DNA of 64,000 nucleotides from Megascapheus bottae (taxonomy: Eukaryota > Chordata > Mammalia > Rodentia > Geomyidae), in assembly GCA_024803745.1 (NCBI GenBank), contig JANJXV010000192.1:248001-312000 (forward strand), given 5' to 3'. Numbering within the stretch: position 1 is the first letter of the stretch; each line of letters begins with the position of its first letter. Under the pieces are notes generated by a model that saw only the letters and a list, made by a program, of their open reading frames with translations, did not search any database and was not told where the DNA came from. Below are positions 1 to 12,545 of the stretch, in pieces. The position numbers and the translations under genes are program-made.

Positions 1-1270
1 TGTAAAAATCAATGTTAATAAATTCTTTTAAAAAATAAAATTGTATTTAATAATTTGATTGAGAAGTGTGAGGACAACATGTACACAACTAAGTAACTTT
101 AAAAATGAGTGAAGACTGTTAATACATGCAACAATAACTTGCCATTACACTATATTGTTGACATGGTTGTTTCCCATTGGTTATCAGTTAACAATTCATG
201 AACCATTTTACACAATATATTAAACAATAAAATTATGTATGGTAGATGGTAGAGGCTGTGTGCTTTGCCAGGAGGCAAAATTAGAGTGATTCATGTAGTT
301 CATTAATTGTGACAAATGTACCATACAAAAGTAAAATATTAGTAATACAGGAAAGCAGCTGTAGACTACTTGAGAACTCTCTGTACTGTCTTCACAACTT
401 TCACAAAAATCTAAAACTACATGGACTTTAAAAGTTTATTACAAGTAAATATATATCACATGGAGTTAAAATAACTCAAAGCCTATAGGAAAGAAATGGT
501 CAGAAACAGCAATATGAACTTCCATACATCTTTAAAAACACATGGAAATGTGTCCATACATGCAAAAGATACTATTTTTCACCTTGTTCTCTCAGCTACA
601 AAGAGCAACACACAAAATGTAATAAACATGCCTAATTTCCAGATCTGGGTTTATAATACCATTCTCCAATACAAGGAGACAATAATCCTCAGGGAATGCC
701 TGTTTCTAACATTGTGACCATAAATAGTTTGTACTAAAAATAAAAACTGAATTTCAAAAGCAAAAATATATTGGTAATCATGTGACAGAGTTGTAGCACA
801 GAGCTCATAGAGCTCTAGAGGCAACTAGGTAGTAATAGATTTGTGTTAGGTTATCACCACAAGTATAAAACGAATGTCCATCAATTCATTCTCATCTAAA
901 GGGCAGGATGAACAGAAGGAAAGAACAGAGAATCTCTCCTTCATAGAGATTTCCAAATAACTTATGAAGGTACTCCAAACTCAGTGAGGTTCAGAAACAA
1001 CTCCCTACATGTGCATATACATTTTGCATAATGATTTCCTTCTAAAGAAATACATAATACCAACAGTGATAACATATCAACAGTATGTCCCTTTAACATG
1101 GCATGATAACAACAGTGTCTTACTTCTATGTTCTCAGAATGCTAGATATTCCTTCTGATCATCAGAGAAGAATTATGACAGTGGAACATACTATCTAATT
1201 CACAAAGCATGCTCCTTAAAACCAGGAAGGGTCATCAAAACTGAAACAGAAGTCTAAGAGTCTATACAGA
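1..1270. other. Unannotated AT-rich DNA, no gene seen
   Basis: I recognise no repeat or gene here. The one open frame (496-717, 73 codons) has no domain, low-complexity composition and a length expected by chance. Nothing resembling a splice-bounded coding exon was found by eye. Confidence 0.5.
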
Positions 1271-1510
1271 CAGGAGGAGTCAATGTCAGTTGCAGGCTTG
1301 AACTCAGGGCCTGAGCAATGTCCCTAAGCTCTTTTGCTCAAGGCTAGTGCTCTACCACTTTGAGCCACAGAGCCACTCTGGTCTTCTTGTGGTTGATTGG
1401 AGATAAGAGTTTCAGAGACTGTCCTGCCTGGACTAGCTTTGAACCATGATCCTCTCTGAGCTCAGCCTCTACAGTAGCTAGGATTACATTCGAGAGTCAC
1501 TAGCCTACAG
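1271..1510 (-). repeat. Dimeric B1-like/Geo SINE
   Basis: Read on the minus strand, the right part is a degenerate 7SL/B1-like head (correct order: 'cctgtaatcc'-like, 'agctactgtagaggctgag'-like, then 'gatcatggttcaaagc'). The left part is the Geo-type tRNA-like monomer, with a 'ggctcaaagtggtagagc' A-box region and a 'ctgagttcaagcc'-like B box. Divergence is substantial, so this is an old copy. It has no evident coding content. Confidence 0.75.
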
Positions 1511-2264
1511 CATCAAGTGCAATCCTAAGTACAACTCTGAAACAGAAGAGAATTAGGGGGAAAAAAAGGAAATGGAGTAAAATATATGGGCTTTTGTTAA
1601 AAATAATATATCAGTGTTGGTCTATTTCATATAATAAATGTATCATAGTGATATAAGATATTAAGAAGGAAAACTAGGTGCAGTGTATATGAGAATCTCC
1701 CCTAGAGTCTTTGCAACTTGGGAATGAGTCTAAAGCTACTCTGTCTTGAAAAGCTTGTTAGAAGTAAGTATCTATCACAAAGAGCTAAAAGTGATTCAAA
1801 GAATGTAGAAAAACTGAATCTTTTTACCTTTCTGAGCTTTTAGAAAAGAAAAAAAACTATGCTACAAATATGCACCTCTGACTATTAAGAAGTTAAGCAA
1901 CTTACAAACATATATGACAAGTATGTGTCTCTCAATAGAAGAGATTCCAAGAAAAGAACAATTCCTTCACAAGTTCTAGGAAGTAGAACTTTGGAAAACA
2001 AATAGACTCCAAGTGTTGTAGGACAGAGTAATCTGACCTTCCTAAAGTGGAGAGAATTGGTATCATTAAGGAATAAGATTGTCTCACTGAATGGCTCTCT
2101 CTCAATTTCAAGGAGATTCTTTCTCATTTCTCTTACCAAAACATCCAAAAAGATGAGCCTGAAATGAACTACTAAAGACTGAATAGACTGTGGTCAATTT
2201 TCGCAGCAATTGAACAAAATAGGTTCACATGAAATCTCGAAACTAGGCAAAATCACCAGAGTCA
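1511..2264. other. Unannotated DNA, no gene seen
   Basis: No recognisable repeat. The minus-strand open frame 1885-2148 (87 codons) has no motif that I know and is probably a chance frame. Confidence 0.45.
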
Positions 2265-2400
2265 GCCCCTCACTGTGAGGAAACTGAGACCCAAAGATAT
2301 TATGAAAGTGTTTTGTTCTAGAAAATATGTGCAGCTGCTGGCTCGGTTGTCCTGAGCTAAGTTACCTCTAACTCCAGAGTCCTGAATTACCAGGGACCAA
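2265..2400 (-). repeat. MIR-like SINE fossil
   Basis: The stretch 'gaggaaactgagacccaaag' followed by a degenerate 'ccagagtcctgaat' matches the order expected for the reverse complement of the MIR core and 3' part ('gaggaaactgaggcccagag ... actccagag'). MIRs are ancient tRNA-derived SINEs common to all mammals. It is heavily mutated, so the ends are approximate. Confidence 0.55.
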
Positions 2401-2639
2401 CAAATGACTATTCTATAAGACTTCCTGTTTCTCAACTCCATTTCAGTTTCCCTCTCTCCATCTCTCCGTCACCCATCCTCTTCTATCAGCATCAATAGCG
2501 CTGCTCGATCACAAAACATTTTCTTACTATGACTATATAGGGCTTAAAATAGTAAACATAAGGAGGGAGTCAATCTGATTTAAAATGTTGTATTCACATT
2601 TATAAAATACACAGGGAAACCCTTTTGAAAAAATGAATG

Positions 2640-2937
2640 ACAGGATGTAAGTCCTCCTTGGGATATTAGAGGCAGGGGTAAAGGGACAGAGATGACGAAG
2701 GAGGGGTTATTATGATCAAAATATAACCAAACTACTTCACAGACATACGTGAAAATGGCACAAAAAGCTTTTTGAGATTGTTCTGGGATGGGGGAAGAAG
2801 GATAAAGGAAAGTGGTGGAGGGGTGTGAGTCTGATCAAAGCACATTCTAGGTGTGTATGGACAGATCAAAATGAAAACCTCTTTGTACTGCTACATGAGG
2901 CCAATAAAAAAGTGAAGGAAAAATAAAATAAAATCGT
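2640..2937 (+). repeat. Old L1 3' UTR fragment
   Basis: This is a purine-rich tract followed by 'ctctttgtactgctacatg' and an A-rich tail with 'aataaaa'. The same order occurs at 21.5-21.65 kb ('ctcctttgtacaactac' then an A-rich tail), downstream of recognisable L1 ORF2 remains. I therefore read this as an older L1 3' UTR without ORF2. Confidence 0.5.
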
Positions 2938-4329
2938 AATCTACACAGTGCGCCCATGCACCCTCTGCCCAAGAATACACACATGAGGTAACTTACAATA
3001 CAACCCTGAAAGACGAAGTGTTAGAATAGCACAAAGCAGCCATGCCCTAAAGTGACAAGTTAATACACGAACCGAAGTGCACAATTGCACACTGTAATAA
3101 ACTCAAAAACTATATTAAAGAAATGTTTGCTTATTAAAGTGGAACCAATTAAATGTAATCAGATAAAAAGTGATACATTTCTTCTTCTGTATTAATTTAA
3201 TTTGGATGAGAAAAAGCAATACTCAAATTAATCACTTCAGTAGGACTTGGTTGAAATGGTTAGGTTTCCTAGCCTATCAATCTTAAAATGAAGAAGAAGA
3301 AACACAAAAGAAGTTTAATTTAAATAAAGCACAGCTTCAAACTTCAAAATAATCAGAAATTGAGCAGACACAGCTATTGTTCCAACTTAGATTCTAATTA
3401 GTCTTCTTCAGTTTAACAGTGATATGCATTCCATAAATTTGCAAATTTAGCAATTATCTATTTAAAAAATTCTTCCTTTAAATAACTTAAGTGATGTCTG
3501 AAAAAACTCAAAATAAAAGCAACAGATACAGAAATCTTTAAAGATGAAAAATCTGCCTGACTGGACTGTACTGAGAAATGAGAAAAGGTCTGTGCTTCTA
3601 CAAACTACCTCAAAAACTGCATCATTTGGCCACAAATTTCAGCATTATTAAACTTCCAAAACCTCAAGGATAGAACAAAAATGTCAGTGCTGATGGCAAG
3701 CCAGAGTAAACTTGTATTATTGTAATGCTTCAAAAAAAGGACAAAACCTGAATTTCAGAGCAGAAAGAAATCTTTACCAAGACCTCGTAATCCAAATCTC
3801 ATGTTTTGCATTGGTGCCACTTGCCTGCAAAGTTGGAGTAATTTTCCAGAAGGCACAAGGTTGTCAGGATTATATCACAGAGGTGCCACCTGCTCATTTC
3901 ATGTTTCTCACCCTCTGCATAAGGTACAGGTCCCTCACAATCTTCTCTCAGGAGATGGATGGCTGCCAGACTTGATAAAATATGAACGCTGTACTCCCTT
4001 AGCCTCCTCTGGGTTTGCTGGGTTCCATTTTACCCTACAACTCAATAGTATTCATCCTTTGGTTTTTCTTTCCTCGTGTAGCTCAAGACCTAACCGTTGG
4101 ATTTCTAGCTTGAAGCAACGGGCCTAAAACACAATACAATCTTGATTCTTTTCCTATCATACAGTGACAGTAAGAAAATCATGTTTTCATACACAGGCCA
4201 ATAAGAAAGAAGAAGTGAGGACAATAAATGCTAGCTAATAATTAAAGTAAGGAGTGATCCTAGAATAACTACACAGCTGGTTTATTTGTAAAATCTAGGT
4301 ACCAGATTTGCAAGTATTCCTGGTATATT
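2938..4329. other. Unannotated DNA with a 108-codon open frame, no gene called
   Basis: The most open part is 3801-4127 (plus, 108 codons), overlapped by 3712-3975 in another frame. Neither shows a domain, a signal peptide or a clear codon bias. Overlapping frames of this size are expected occasionally by chance. I call no gene. Confidence 0.45.
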
Positions 4330-4465
4330 TTATGGCCATGTGATCTGGAAGGCCCCAAAGTAAAAACCTATCTGACCTGGGTTCAAATCTCCCTGGAACT
4401 TGTGGAACAAGACAATTTTCTGTGTGTCTGTTTTCAAATCTGTAAAATGAAGGGCTCAAACCAAA
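4330..4465 (+). repeat. MIR-like SINE fossil
   Basis: 'tgacctgggttcaaatc', then 'tctgtgtgtctgttttcaaa' and 'tctgtaaaatgaagggct' reproduce, in order, the forward MIR consensus (B-box region, then core and the 'ctgtaaaatga' block). It is diverged but collinear. Confidence 0.7.
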
Positions 4466-5504
4466 GGCTCACAGTGGGCCTACTCAGCTACTTTAATGCT
4501 ACCCTTTTTAACTAATTATTTGAAGACTTCTAAGGTCCTTGAAGACTACTGCCTTAAGTCATTTAAATATTCCCCAGAAACCATAGGAATGTGATTAATT
4601 TTCCGAAGGCAGCAAACATTTGCATATCAAAAGCTATTTTTCATTTTAACATGGCCTAGCTCCTGTCCTAATTACCATCAAATTTTTATTAATAAAGTAA
4701 TGCTGTCTCATTTCAACCAATCTGCTGCCAAAAGAAAAAGAGAGCCTGAAAACTTCACATTTATTCCATCATTCCAACGATCTCTCAGAAAGCAATTACA
4801 CTCATCAAAGACAAACAATATCAAAGTTTTTAAGTGGGTATAGTACATATACAGAAAAGATGTAGTATATGATAGGAGACACCACAAAAAGAGAATTTGA
4901 CAATATTGTATAAAATACAAAGTATTACATTGCATAAGTAGAGAACTAGATAACCAATGAATTCTAATTCCTTACGCATCTAGAAATTTCCCATTTTTTT
5001 GGATAGTGTAGCCTCCCAGTGGCTGACCTAGAGTTAATATCCAGACTCTGTCATTGTTGGCTGTGAGTGGCGTAACTCCATTGCCCACTGTTCTCTATGA
5101 ATAGATGAAAATAATTTCATACAATAATAATTTCACATAATACATGTGCATCCATCTACACTGATCAAGGCATTTGAAATACAATATGTACTTATTCTCT
5201 GAGAGCTATCTGCATAGACCATTCTCCGAACATCTCATTTCACTCCACAAACTATCAATATCCTGTTGGCACATACTTTAACAGTTATAAGCCCAGCTAT
5301 GTAATGTTTAACATAGCACCCTGGATAGGCAATAAGCCACCACAATGAGAAAAATTACATCAGAAGGTAAATTCAAGTGAATGAATTATAGAAATTAGTA
5401 ATTTTTAAAGAAAATTGTGACTAAGAATTTTCTATCCAGACACAACTTACATATTTTCAGCACTTAAACAGTATAGCCAAGTCTAATCAGGCCTAATTTT
5501 TTTC
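4466..5504. other. Unannotated DNA, no gene seen
   Basis: No clear repeat or coding signal. The piece near 4980-5100 ('ccagactctgtca...') is weakly MIR-like, but too diverged to call. Confidence 0.45.
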
Positions 5505-5710
5505 ATGAAAATAGACTACATGCTAAGCACAGTGGCTCTTGTCTGTACTCTTAGCTGCTCAGATGTGGAGATCAAGAAGATATAGTTCCAGGCTAGCCCA
5601 GTCAAAAAGTTAATAAGGCCCCAGCTCACCCAATACCTTGGTGTGATGACTAGCTATGCTATAAGCATTAAGTAGGAGGATTATAGTCTTTGACTTAGCA
5701 AAAATGCAAG
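5505..5710 (+). repeat. B1-like (7SL-derived) SINE, diverged
   Basis: Starts 'gctaagcacagtggctctt' and continues with 'agctgctcagatgtggagat' and 'tccaggctagcccag'. This is the order of a B1/Alu-type head. A second degenerate half ('aagtaggaggattatagtct') follows, then an A-rich tail near 5710-5765. The plus orientation is clear and the element is old. Confidence 0.75.
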
Positions 5711-5771
5711 ACTACTTGAAAAAAATAATTAAAGCAAAATAAAATAAATAAACTAAAAACAAATATCTAAA

Positions 5772-5925
5772 GCAGGGCCGTGAGTTTGGCCTAGGGGTAG
5801 AGTGCTTCCCTAGCATGCACAAAGACCTGGGTTCCAGTCCTTGGTAACACACACATAGAAAAAGCCAGAAGTGGGGCTGTGCCTCAAGTGGTAGAGCACT
5901 AGCCTTAAGAAAGCCCTCAAACCCT
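5772..5925 (+). repeat. IDL-Geo dimeric SINE
   Basis: The left half is tRNA/ID-like ('gcctaggggtagagtgcttc' A-box region, 'gggttccagtccttgg' B-box region). It is followed by the linker 'agaaaaagccagaagtgg' and the start of the Geo half ('cctcaagtggtagagcacta'). The Geo half is short because the next L1 begins at about 5926. IDL-Geo is the family that points to a geomyoid rodent. Confidence 0.85.
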
Positions 5926-6300
5926 ATGTACATAAGGTCATATAGAATGAGACCAAATAAAATGAACTCTAGGACATGAAAACAAAAAGTTTATCCTGTG
6001 TGGTTGTTGTTCTTAATATCCTATCTTATTTCTCTTTTCTTTTTTTTGCCCATATGATTAATCTCATGTTGTTACCGTATCTGACTTTGTTACCAGGTAT
6101 ATTGTATATATGTTTATTTGAAATAGGGAAGGGAAAGGAGGAAAAAAAGAAGATTGGGAGGCAGTGGGGGAAAGAAATGGGGGACAAAAACGTAAGAAGG
6201 GGTATCAATGTCTGAGAACTAATGTACCTACTATCTGACAAATGTAACTGTAAGCCCTCTATACATTATCCTGACCATAAAATTTAAAAAAAAATAAAAG
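5926..6300 (+). mobile_element. L1 3' UTR, older subfamily, 5'-truncated
   Basis: Collinear with 8638-8996 and 17267-17509: 'ggtcatatagaatgagacc', a T-rich stretch, 'atctgactttgttacc', a G/A-rich tract, 'gtatcaatg', 'acctactatctgaca', and a terminal 'ccataaaatttaaaaa'. No ORF2 sequence remains. It abuts an oppositely oriented L1 from the next base, giving a tail-to-tail pair. Confidence 0.85.
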
Positions 6301-6771
6301 TTTAATTTTTTTTCCTTTTTTTATTGTAATTAGTAAAAGAGTTACATGATATTTGCCAGACAGAAGGTGCATTAATTCACATACATTGATACCCTTTCAC
6401 ATGTGTTGGTACCCGTTTCCCTCCCCCCCCACACCCCCCACCCATCTTGGTTTCCCCCCTTCCCTATCAAATTTCAAATATCCAAATACAAATAAATTCA
6501 ATATTTCAGATAACAAAGTGAGATACTATAACAATATGAGATAACCAAGGGACAGCAAAGGAGATGAGAGACAACATAGTACATTAAGGACAACAATCAT
6601 TCGTTATATGGCTTTTGTTTCAATATCCTCGAGGTCCTTTCAATTAGCTTCACATTATATGACCTTATGTATCAAGATTTTGCTCTATTGCAGATCTCTG
6701 CTAGTAGAGCCCAAGGTTTCTACTGATTCTGACAAATGAGGGAAACCATTGAGCCTAAGTTCCTTTGAGTC
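6301..6771 (-). mobile_element. L1 3' end, younger subfamily, 5'-truncated
   Basis: Starts with a T-rich tail and 'attgtaattagtaaaagag' (reverse of the L1 terminus), then a C-rich tract (reverse of the G-rich 3' UTR polypurine tract). It runs through 'gctctattgcagatctctgc' into the reverse of the ORF2 end ('aaaccattgagcctaag'). Homology stops abruptly at about 6771. It matches 30192-30705 and the reverse complement of 56880-57300. Confidence 0.93.
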
Positions 6772-8424
6772 TGATGTGTAAGCATGCAGAATAGTAAGTC
6801 TATTCCTGCAAGGAGGGTTCTGTCTGCAGAAAGGAATTGGGAATATTCACATAGACTTGGAAAGTAAAATGCTGGACATGCCGGAGATTGCCTGGAAAGA
6901 GAACTTAGTATGAGAAGACACTCTGGCAGAACTTAATGGTTCACAAATTAAATCTAATGTATAGCTGCAAATCAGTCTCTACTAGGAATGGAATGTATAT
7001 GCAAATTATCATAATATATTTTATATTTTTATATAAGTGAATAGGAAATACAACAATTTGGGTATTGTTTATTTGTTTTGTGTTTTATACTGTCTTGATT
7101 TCTCAAACTCTAAAGAGACAATTTTGGGTTTTTCACAGTAATACTTTTCATCAAGACACAAACACACCAGTGGTTCTCACATTTTAATTTTCTATGGTAA
7201 AGCTCGACGTAGATCATGCTTTTATAAATAAGAAAACTATTCAACAGTGCTCTCAAATGGCTTTCTTTAGCTTTTAAATTTTCTACAATGCAGAGTTAAT
7301 TATGTAGTGGGCCATAACAGCAAATAAAATTAAATGGAAAGCAGACAGTAAGGTTGCCAGTAGATAAAATCCTAGAAACAAAACCACTGCTTACTTATCA
7401 GTCAATAACGCAAAACAAATAAAACCTCTTTTTTAAGGGTCCTTTTCTCTCCCAATTTTTTCTACAAAGATAATTATCCTAGGACATGACCATGCTTTAT
7501 GTAGTAATACTTAAATACCTATGTATTTGTCTACCAACATACTAACATACAAGTGTAGACTTGCACATGAAATAAGTACAGGAAACACTGACTTCATCTG
7601 AGTTCAACAGGCACATAATTGTCTATCTTCTCAGAGCCTTAATTTGTGAATATGATAATAAGTTTCCAAATTGGAACACACTACTTAGTACTTCTAAACC
7701 TATTTGATCCCAAAGTCCTTACTGTATTATTATCTTAGCAAAACATTATTCTACAGAGCAGAGACAAGGCTTGTCTAGAGAATATGGAAATGTAAAAATT
7801 CAAGAATTTTTTAATTGTAGCATCAGACCGTCTCAAGAGAACATCTCACCAGCCTCTTTATCAGATGCCACAGCTCAAATTCATCTATATGTCTCTCAGG
7901 TAATATAAATGGATTGGTCAAGATACATGGAGACAATGATAAACTGAAAAGCGTGTACCCAACACAAAAAAATAATGGCCTAGTTTCAGCTTCAATGTCA
8001 AGTAATGACATTGGCAGAACTGTTATGCCAGGTATTTGAATTTCAAAAAAATAAACAATCAATAAACTTGGAATTTATGTTAAAGTTTCATACAACTAGA
8101 TACTTATAAATGGTTCCAAAAATGCTTATTGAACACTGTGCTGACCAAATAAATACACCTGTAGGCCAAATTCACTCCCCTGACTCACAGAGTGCAATCT
8201 GATTTAAAATACCCAACAAAGACATTTTCCCCTCTCATGTTTGGTAATTGTGCTCTCAGTGATAGTACGAACACCATCACATTTGTGCCTGAATTGCTTT
8301 TCCCTCTGGGTCTCTCTAAGTTCTCCTGTTTGGCTCTAGAAAGAAAAAAACTAATTTCAGAATACTCAAATGTCCTTGGCATATATCACTAAGAATGCAA
8401 TAGATAAGTGTAAGATATTGCAGT
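6772..8424. other. Unannotated AT-rich DNA, no gene seen
   Basis: No gene or confident repeat. The open frame 7823-8062 (minus, 79 codons) and the overlapping pair near 8185-8392 lack recognisable domains. A 'cagtggttctca' motif near 7171 hints at a hAT-type transposon end, but the rest does not follow. Confidence 0.45.
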
Positions 8425-8637
8425 TGCTATGAATATTACTATGGAGACGCTTCAAAAAAATAAAAACATATGGTATAACAATCCCTCTTCTAGGTATTTT
8501 TATGAAATAGGGGCAATAAATTATTGAAGAGATTAGCATTCTCATACTAATCAAAGTGCTACTTGCAGTAGCCAAGACATAGAAACAACCTAAAGAACCA
8601 CAAGTACAAAAATTCAGTTTAAAAAAAAAAACTGCAA
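8425..8637 (+). mobile_element. Old L1 ORF2 3' fragment, interrupted
   Basis: 'ctatggagacgcttcaaaaa', 'acaatccctcttctaggtat', 'gcagtagccaagacatagaa' and 'acaacctaaagaacc' follow the order of the L1 ORF2 C-terminal coding region (cf. 'cactatggaaagcagtgtgg' and 'tagatatggaaccaacctag' at 50.3-50.5 kb). It resumes briefly after the younger L1, at about 9010-9045 ('aatgtgtgtatacataac'). This means the younger element inserted into it. Confidence 0.65.
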
Positions 8638-8996
8638 GAAGAGCTATGTATATATGTCCATGTAGGATGAGACTAACGAACTCTAGGATATGGATACAAG
8701 AGGTTTATCTTAGTGATTGTTGTTTTAATGTACTATGTGAAGTTATTTCTTTTTTCTTTTTTCCCCCTCGTGGTTAATCTCATGTAGTTACCATATCTGA
8801 CTTTGTTACCTGGTATTTGTATATACATTTATCTGTTTATTTGAAATAGGAAAGGAAAGGGTAAAAACAAGGTAACTGGGGGAGGAGGGAAAGGGGACAA
8901 AAACATGAGAAGGGGAATCAATGTTCAAGAAGTAACGTACCCACTACCTGATGAATGTAAATATCACCCCTCATTGCCCCGACAATAAAATACAAT
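8638..8996 (+). mobile_element. L1 3' UTR insertion with target-site duplication
   Basis: 5'-truncated L1 of the older 3' UTR type, ending 'gacaataaaatacaataaaa'. It is flanked by 'aaaaaaactgcaa' on both sides (8625-8637 and 8997-9009), a target-site duplication as expected for target-primed reverse transcription. It sits inside an older L1 fragment, which dates it as the later event. Confidence 0.88.
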
Positions 8997-9009
8997 AAAA
9001 AAACTGCAA

Positions 9010-9994
9010 AAGAAATAATAAAATGTGTGTATACATAACCCATCTTTTATGGGCTAGATGATTTTTAGCAGGAATTTTCTCATCTCTTGATGTCAAGTTT
9101 TCATAAATAATTAAGAAAGATAAAAAGGACTTTTCCAAAATATTACTGACAATTTCTTTTCTATAGCATGCTTAAGGAATAAGATTACAGTAATTAGAAA
9201 GAATCCGTGTTGGCAGAGGGTTAAGACGGAAGCATGAGACTGGGGGTAACACGCAGGGATTTACAGGTCAGGGATGGGATACGTCTGCATTGTTATTGTG
9301 AGGATGGAACAGAGCAACTGGTACACAGATTTTACAGAATTATTTTTTTTCAAAGCCTAGCTTACCTTGCCACTGACTGTCACCAGTCCCTTGACATTAT
9401 CTTCAGGATCATCCATTACCCAAGTTCTTGCTTTACTTTAAAGGGTTGCATAATTTACTATAAAAAAATGGCAAACTGAACTACTCCATCTTTATGCACT
9501 TTGCTATTAATGATGCTTTGAATACTTTGAGATTACCAATAGCTATGATACATTATAAATAGCTTTTTATCTAATTATCTATTTTAATTCATCACAATGC
9601 TTAAGCAAGAGGCAAAAATAAATTGTGATGAATTTTTGTGGACAAGTCAAAAAGACTTTCTAATGAATATAAATGTTCTTCCCTTTGAAGTATTCTTATA
9701 AAACAATTATCATAAGCTTAAGGTACATAAATCTTCATTTCTTGCTTGCCAGATGCACAGCTATGTAAGAAAATAAAATTTTCTCAGTATAATGAAGAAT
9801 CATAATAAGCATGTTCTAATCAGAGATTAATTGATACATGTCTATCTATATAATCTATGACTCTACAGATGTACTATTGGGCAGTAATGAAAAAAGCCTG
9901 TCATTTGGAGTTAGAAACCATGGGCTCTAAGTGGTAAGTGATCCACTTATTCAAAGGACTTATGGATTGATATATAAATTAAACATGGTTTAAA
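9010..9994. other. Unannotated DNA, no gene seen
   Basis: The first ~35 bases continue the interrupted old L1. The rest has no recognised repeat or gene. The 81-codon open frame at 9234-9479 is unremarkable. Confidence 0.45.
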
Positions 9995-10530
9995 CACTGA
10001 CTCAGTGACTCATATGGATACGACAGAGAATAAGACAAATCCTCGCATTTGTGGAACTCACAGCCAAATACAAAGCACAACAGGCACACCACACAGAAAG
10101 AATGATACAGAGAAATGAAACTCTGCTTACTGGCCAGGAAGACGCACCAGAACACAAACTTGAGAGAGGTTAGCAAATGAGCTATTTGAAGATTTCAGAC
10201 AGGATCTTAGATACCTCTATCCAAGAAGAGGAAGAGACATATTCACAGGTCCTCAAAAGTCATAGAAGCAAGGTGAGGCTAAGACCCATGAGGAAGCCAC
10301 TGTGACCACATTACGTGTTGTAGAAGATGGGGTAGGCAATAGAGGAAGAGATGAGTCTGAAAAGGGGGTTGAGGGTATCACTGAGTGTGATAGAAGGCTC
10401 TAGGAAGTTTGAGTGTGTGTGTATGTGTCACCATCTGGATGAGCATATAAAAGTTCAGTCTGACTGCTGGGTAGAAAACCAATAGTAAGTAGAGGAGAAT
10501 GAACAGGAATACCTTTGTAGTTGAGTAAAT
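9995..10530 (+). repeat. Probable ancient mammalian interspersed repeat
   Basis: The order 'gacagagaataagacaaatc', 'gtggaactcacagcc', 'agcatataaaagttcagtc', 'tgactgctgggtagaaaacc' resembles a widespread old mammalian repeat with a 'ggatcactctggctgctg'-type block. I cannot name the family with confidence. It is strongly diverged and non-coding. Confidence 0.35.
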
Positions 10531-12369
10531 GATTTTCCAAGTGAGAGGTGAAGGTACTACTTATCAGCAGGCACCTATTTGACCTCAGTTTCTAAGACTA
10601 TGAGTTGCAAATAACATTACATTCAATCTAAATTCTACATCACAATTTAAACAGGTTTTGATGACTGATTGCAAAATTCTACATCTAAAATCAGTCTTAG
10701 AATAAAGGTCTACCCTAGGCAAAATCTGAGTATTTTTTAGAGAATTATAAGCTTTGTATAAACATATAGCAATTTCAGAATGCAGAAATAATAGTTCATA
10801 ATATGCAATTATTTTTTTCTTGAGGAAACCTGGTTTATTTGCAAACCTGATTTATTCCACAGAAGCATTTAATTTTCTTGAACTCATTACACTGCCTTCA
10901 AAAACATAAACCTTTGCTTGTTTCCAGACAATTATGCCAGTTTTCATAATTATAAGTAATAAACATATTTCTTGTAAACATTTGTATACATTGCTATCTG
11001 TTTCCCTGGAATATATTTTTTAAACTGTCATTTATGAAACAGTCAACATGCATATATACATATATATACATGATGCATTAATATATATTGGGAATACTTT
11101 CTGTTAACACATATTTCAATCACTCATTCAATATGTACCACATAAAAATGTTTTTTTAATTCTCTTGGGTTTTTCGGATACCTGTATAGTCAATTTTCAC
11201 CAGTCTTTTAGTCTATATATCTGTTCTTCATGGGACCTGCATGCTCCAACTCTCACACACAAAAAAACCACCCTAACGAATGAGCAAGGAAATTGGTCTC
11301 CTACATAACTGCCTTGCTCACCTTTCTCTTTTGGCTAATTGTGATGGTATTTCATTAGGTATAAAACTGCCAGTGATTTTCTTGTGGAAAATCACCTCTT
11401 GGTGATCAGAGAGTAAATCTGTCATTTTTTTTCTAATTCCATTGTCTTGTTAATTGGCATCCACCGACCATATGTCTACAATAAAATAGATGGGAAAACA
11501 AGCCAGATGCCTCAGGACTGAAAAATGTAGCCTCGGATATAAAGGGAAGTAGTAGTTCTTTGGATGTCTTGGACACAGTCTTGCTTCCTATTTCAGAATA
11601 TAAATGTAATACATGGCAGCCATTCTGTAGCTATTAGCTAGCAATTTAAGGGTGACAAACAAACAAGGCAAGGATGGCATATACAAGCATGAACTGTGTC
11701 TGGTTTCTTGATGGCATCACTTGGTCATGGCAGCAAAAATGTCCTTATGGCTTAAACCAACTGTTCTGAATTTTTAGTAATTACCTTCGATTATAAATTG
11801 ACCTATTTGATAAACCAGGATTGCTAATCAATTTCTCTACAAGGACATGTTCATTTGTTTTCTACAGCACTACCATTAGTTTGTTTGTGGGATTCTTTTA
11901 GGCTTTACTAGAGGTGTACCATTCACACAATACAGTGTTCACAAGACTCTAGCAGAACTCAACCACAGAAGACTTAACTGGTCCAGAACTCACCTGCTAG
12001 GTTTTGTGGCCCTTGTCTACAACTGTGCTCACGACACTGACAGAATACAGCAGAGACTGTAATGCATTCCCATCCCCAGGAAACATGAGGATATTCAGAC
12101 AGCCAACTAGAATGTGAAGACTCCTGAGGTCTGACCAAACCCTGAGTTCTCTTCCTTACACTCCAACCTGGGTTGAGGAACACAGTGATCCTCTAATGAT
12201 CTTTCCGAAAAATACATTTTTTTCTAAAATGGCCAGAGTTAAGTTCAGCTGCTGATAACCAAAGATCCCTGATTAATCAAGATTTCATTCCCTGCATCTC
12301 TTTGTTTTGAAAATTAGGCAATAACACTATTTCACTTAAGAAAAAAGTATAGCAATCATAGTAGGCAAT
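10531..12369. other. Unannotated DNA with a short TA-rich tract
   Basis: No gene seen. A (TA/CATA)-rich stretch lies near 11050-11095. The frame 11974-12183 (minus, 69 codons) lies in more GC-balanced DNA, but shows no known motif. Confidence 0.45.
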
Positions 12370-12545
12370 GAGGTACCAGACGTGGAGACCAGAGATCTAG
12401 ATTCCAGTTTTAGTTCAGACACCACGTGTTCAAGCTCTGAGGCTCATTTATCGTAGTTGAACAAAGGAAAGGATTGGACCAGATGGTCTCTGAATTCCCT
12501 TCAAATTCCAGTTATTCCAACGCTGTGATAATTTTGACCAGTAAA
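12370..12545 (+). repeat. MIR-family SINE fossil
   Basis: 'gatctagattccagtttta', a degenerate core, then 'ggattggaccagatggtctc' and 'cccttcaaattccag' match, in order, a MIR-type element with its 3' end. It is ancient and diverged. Confidence 0.65.

Noticed and set aside
3801..4127. 108-codon open frame as an exon
   Set aside because: No domain, overlapping frame on the same strand, no convincing splice pattern.
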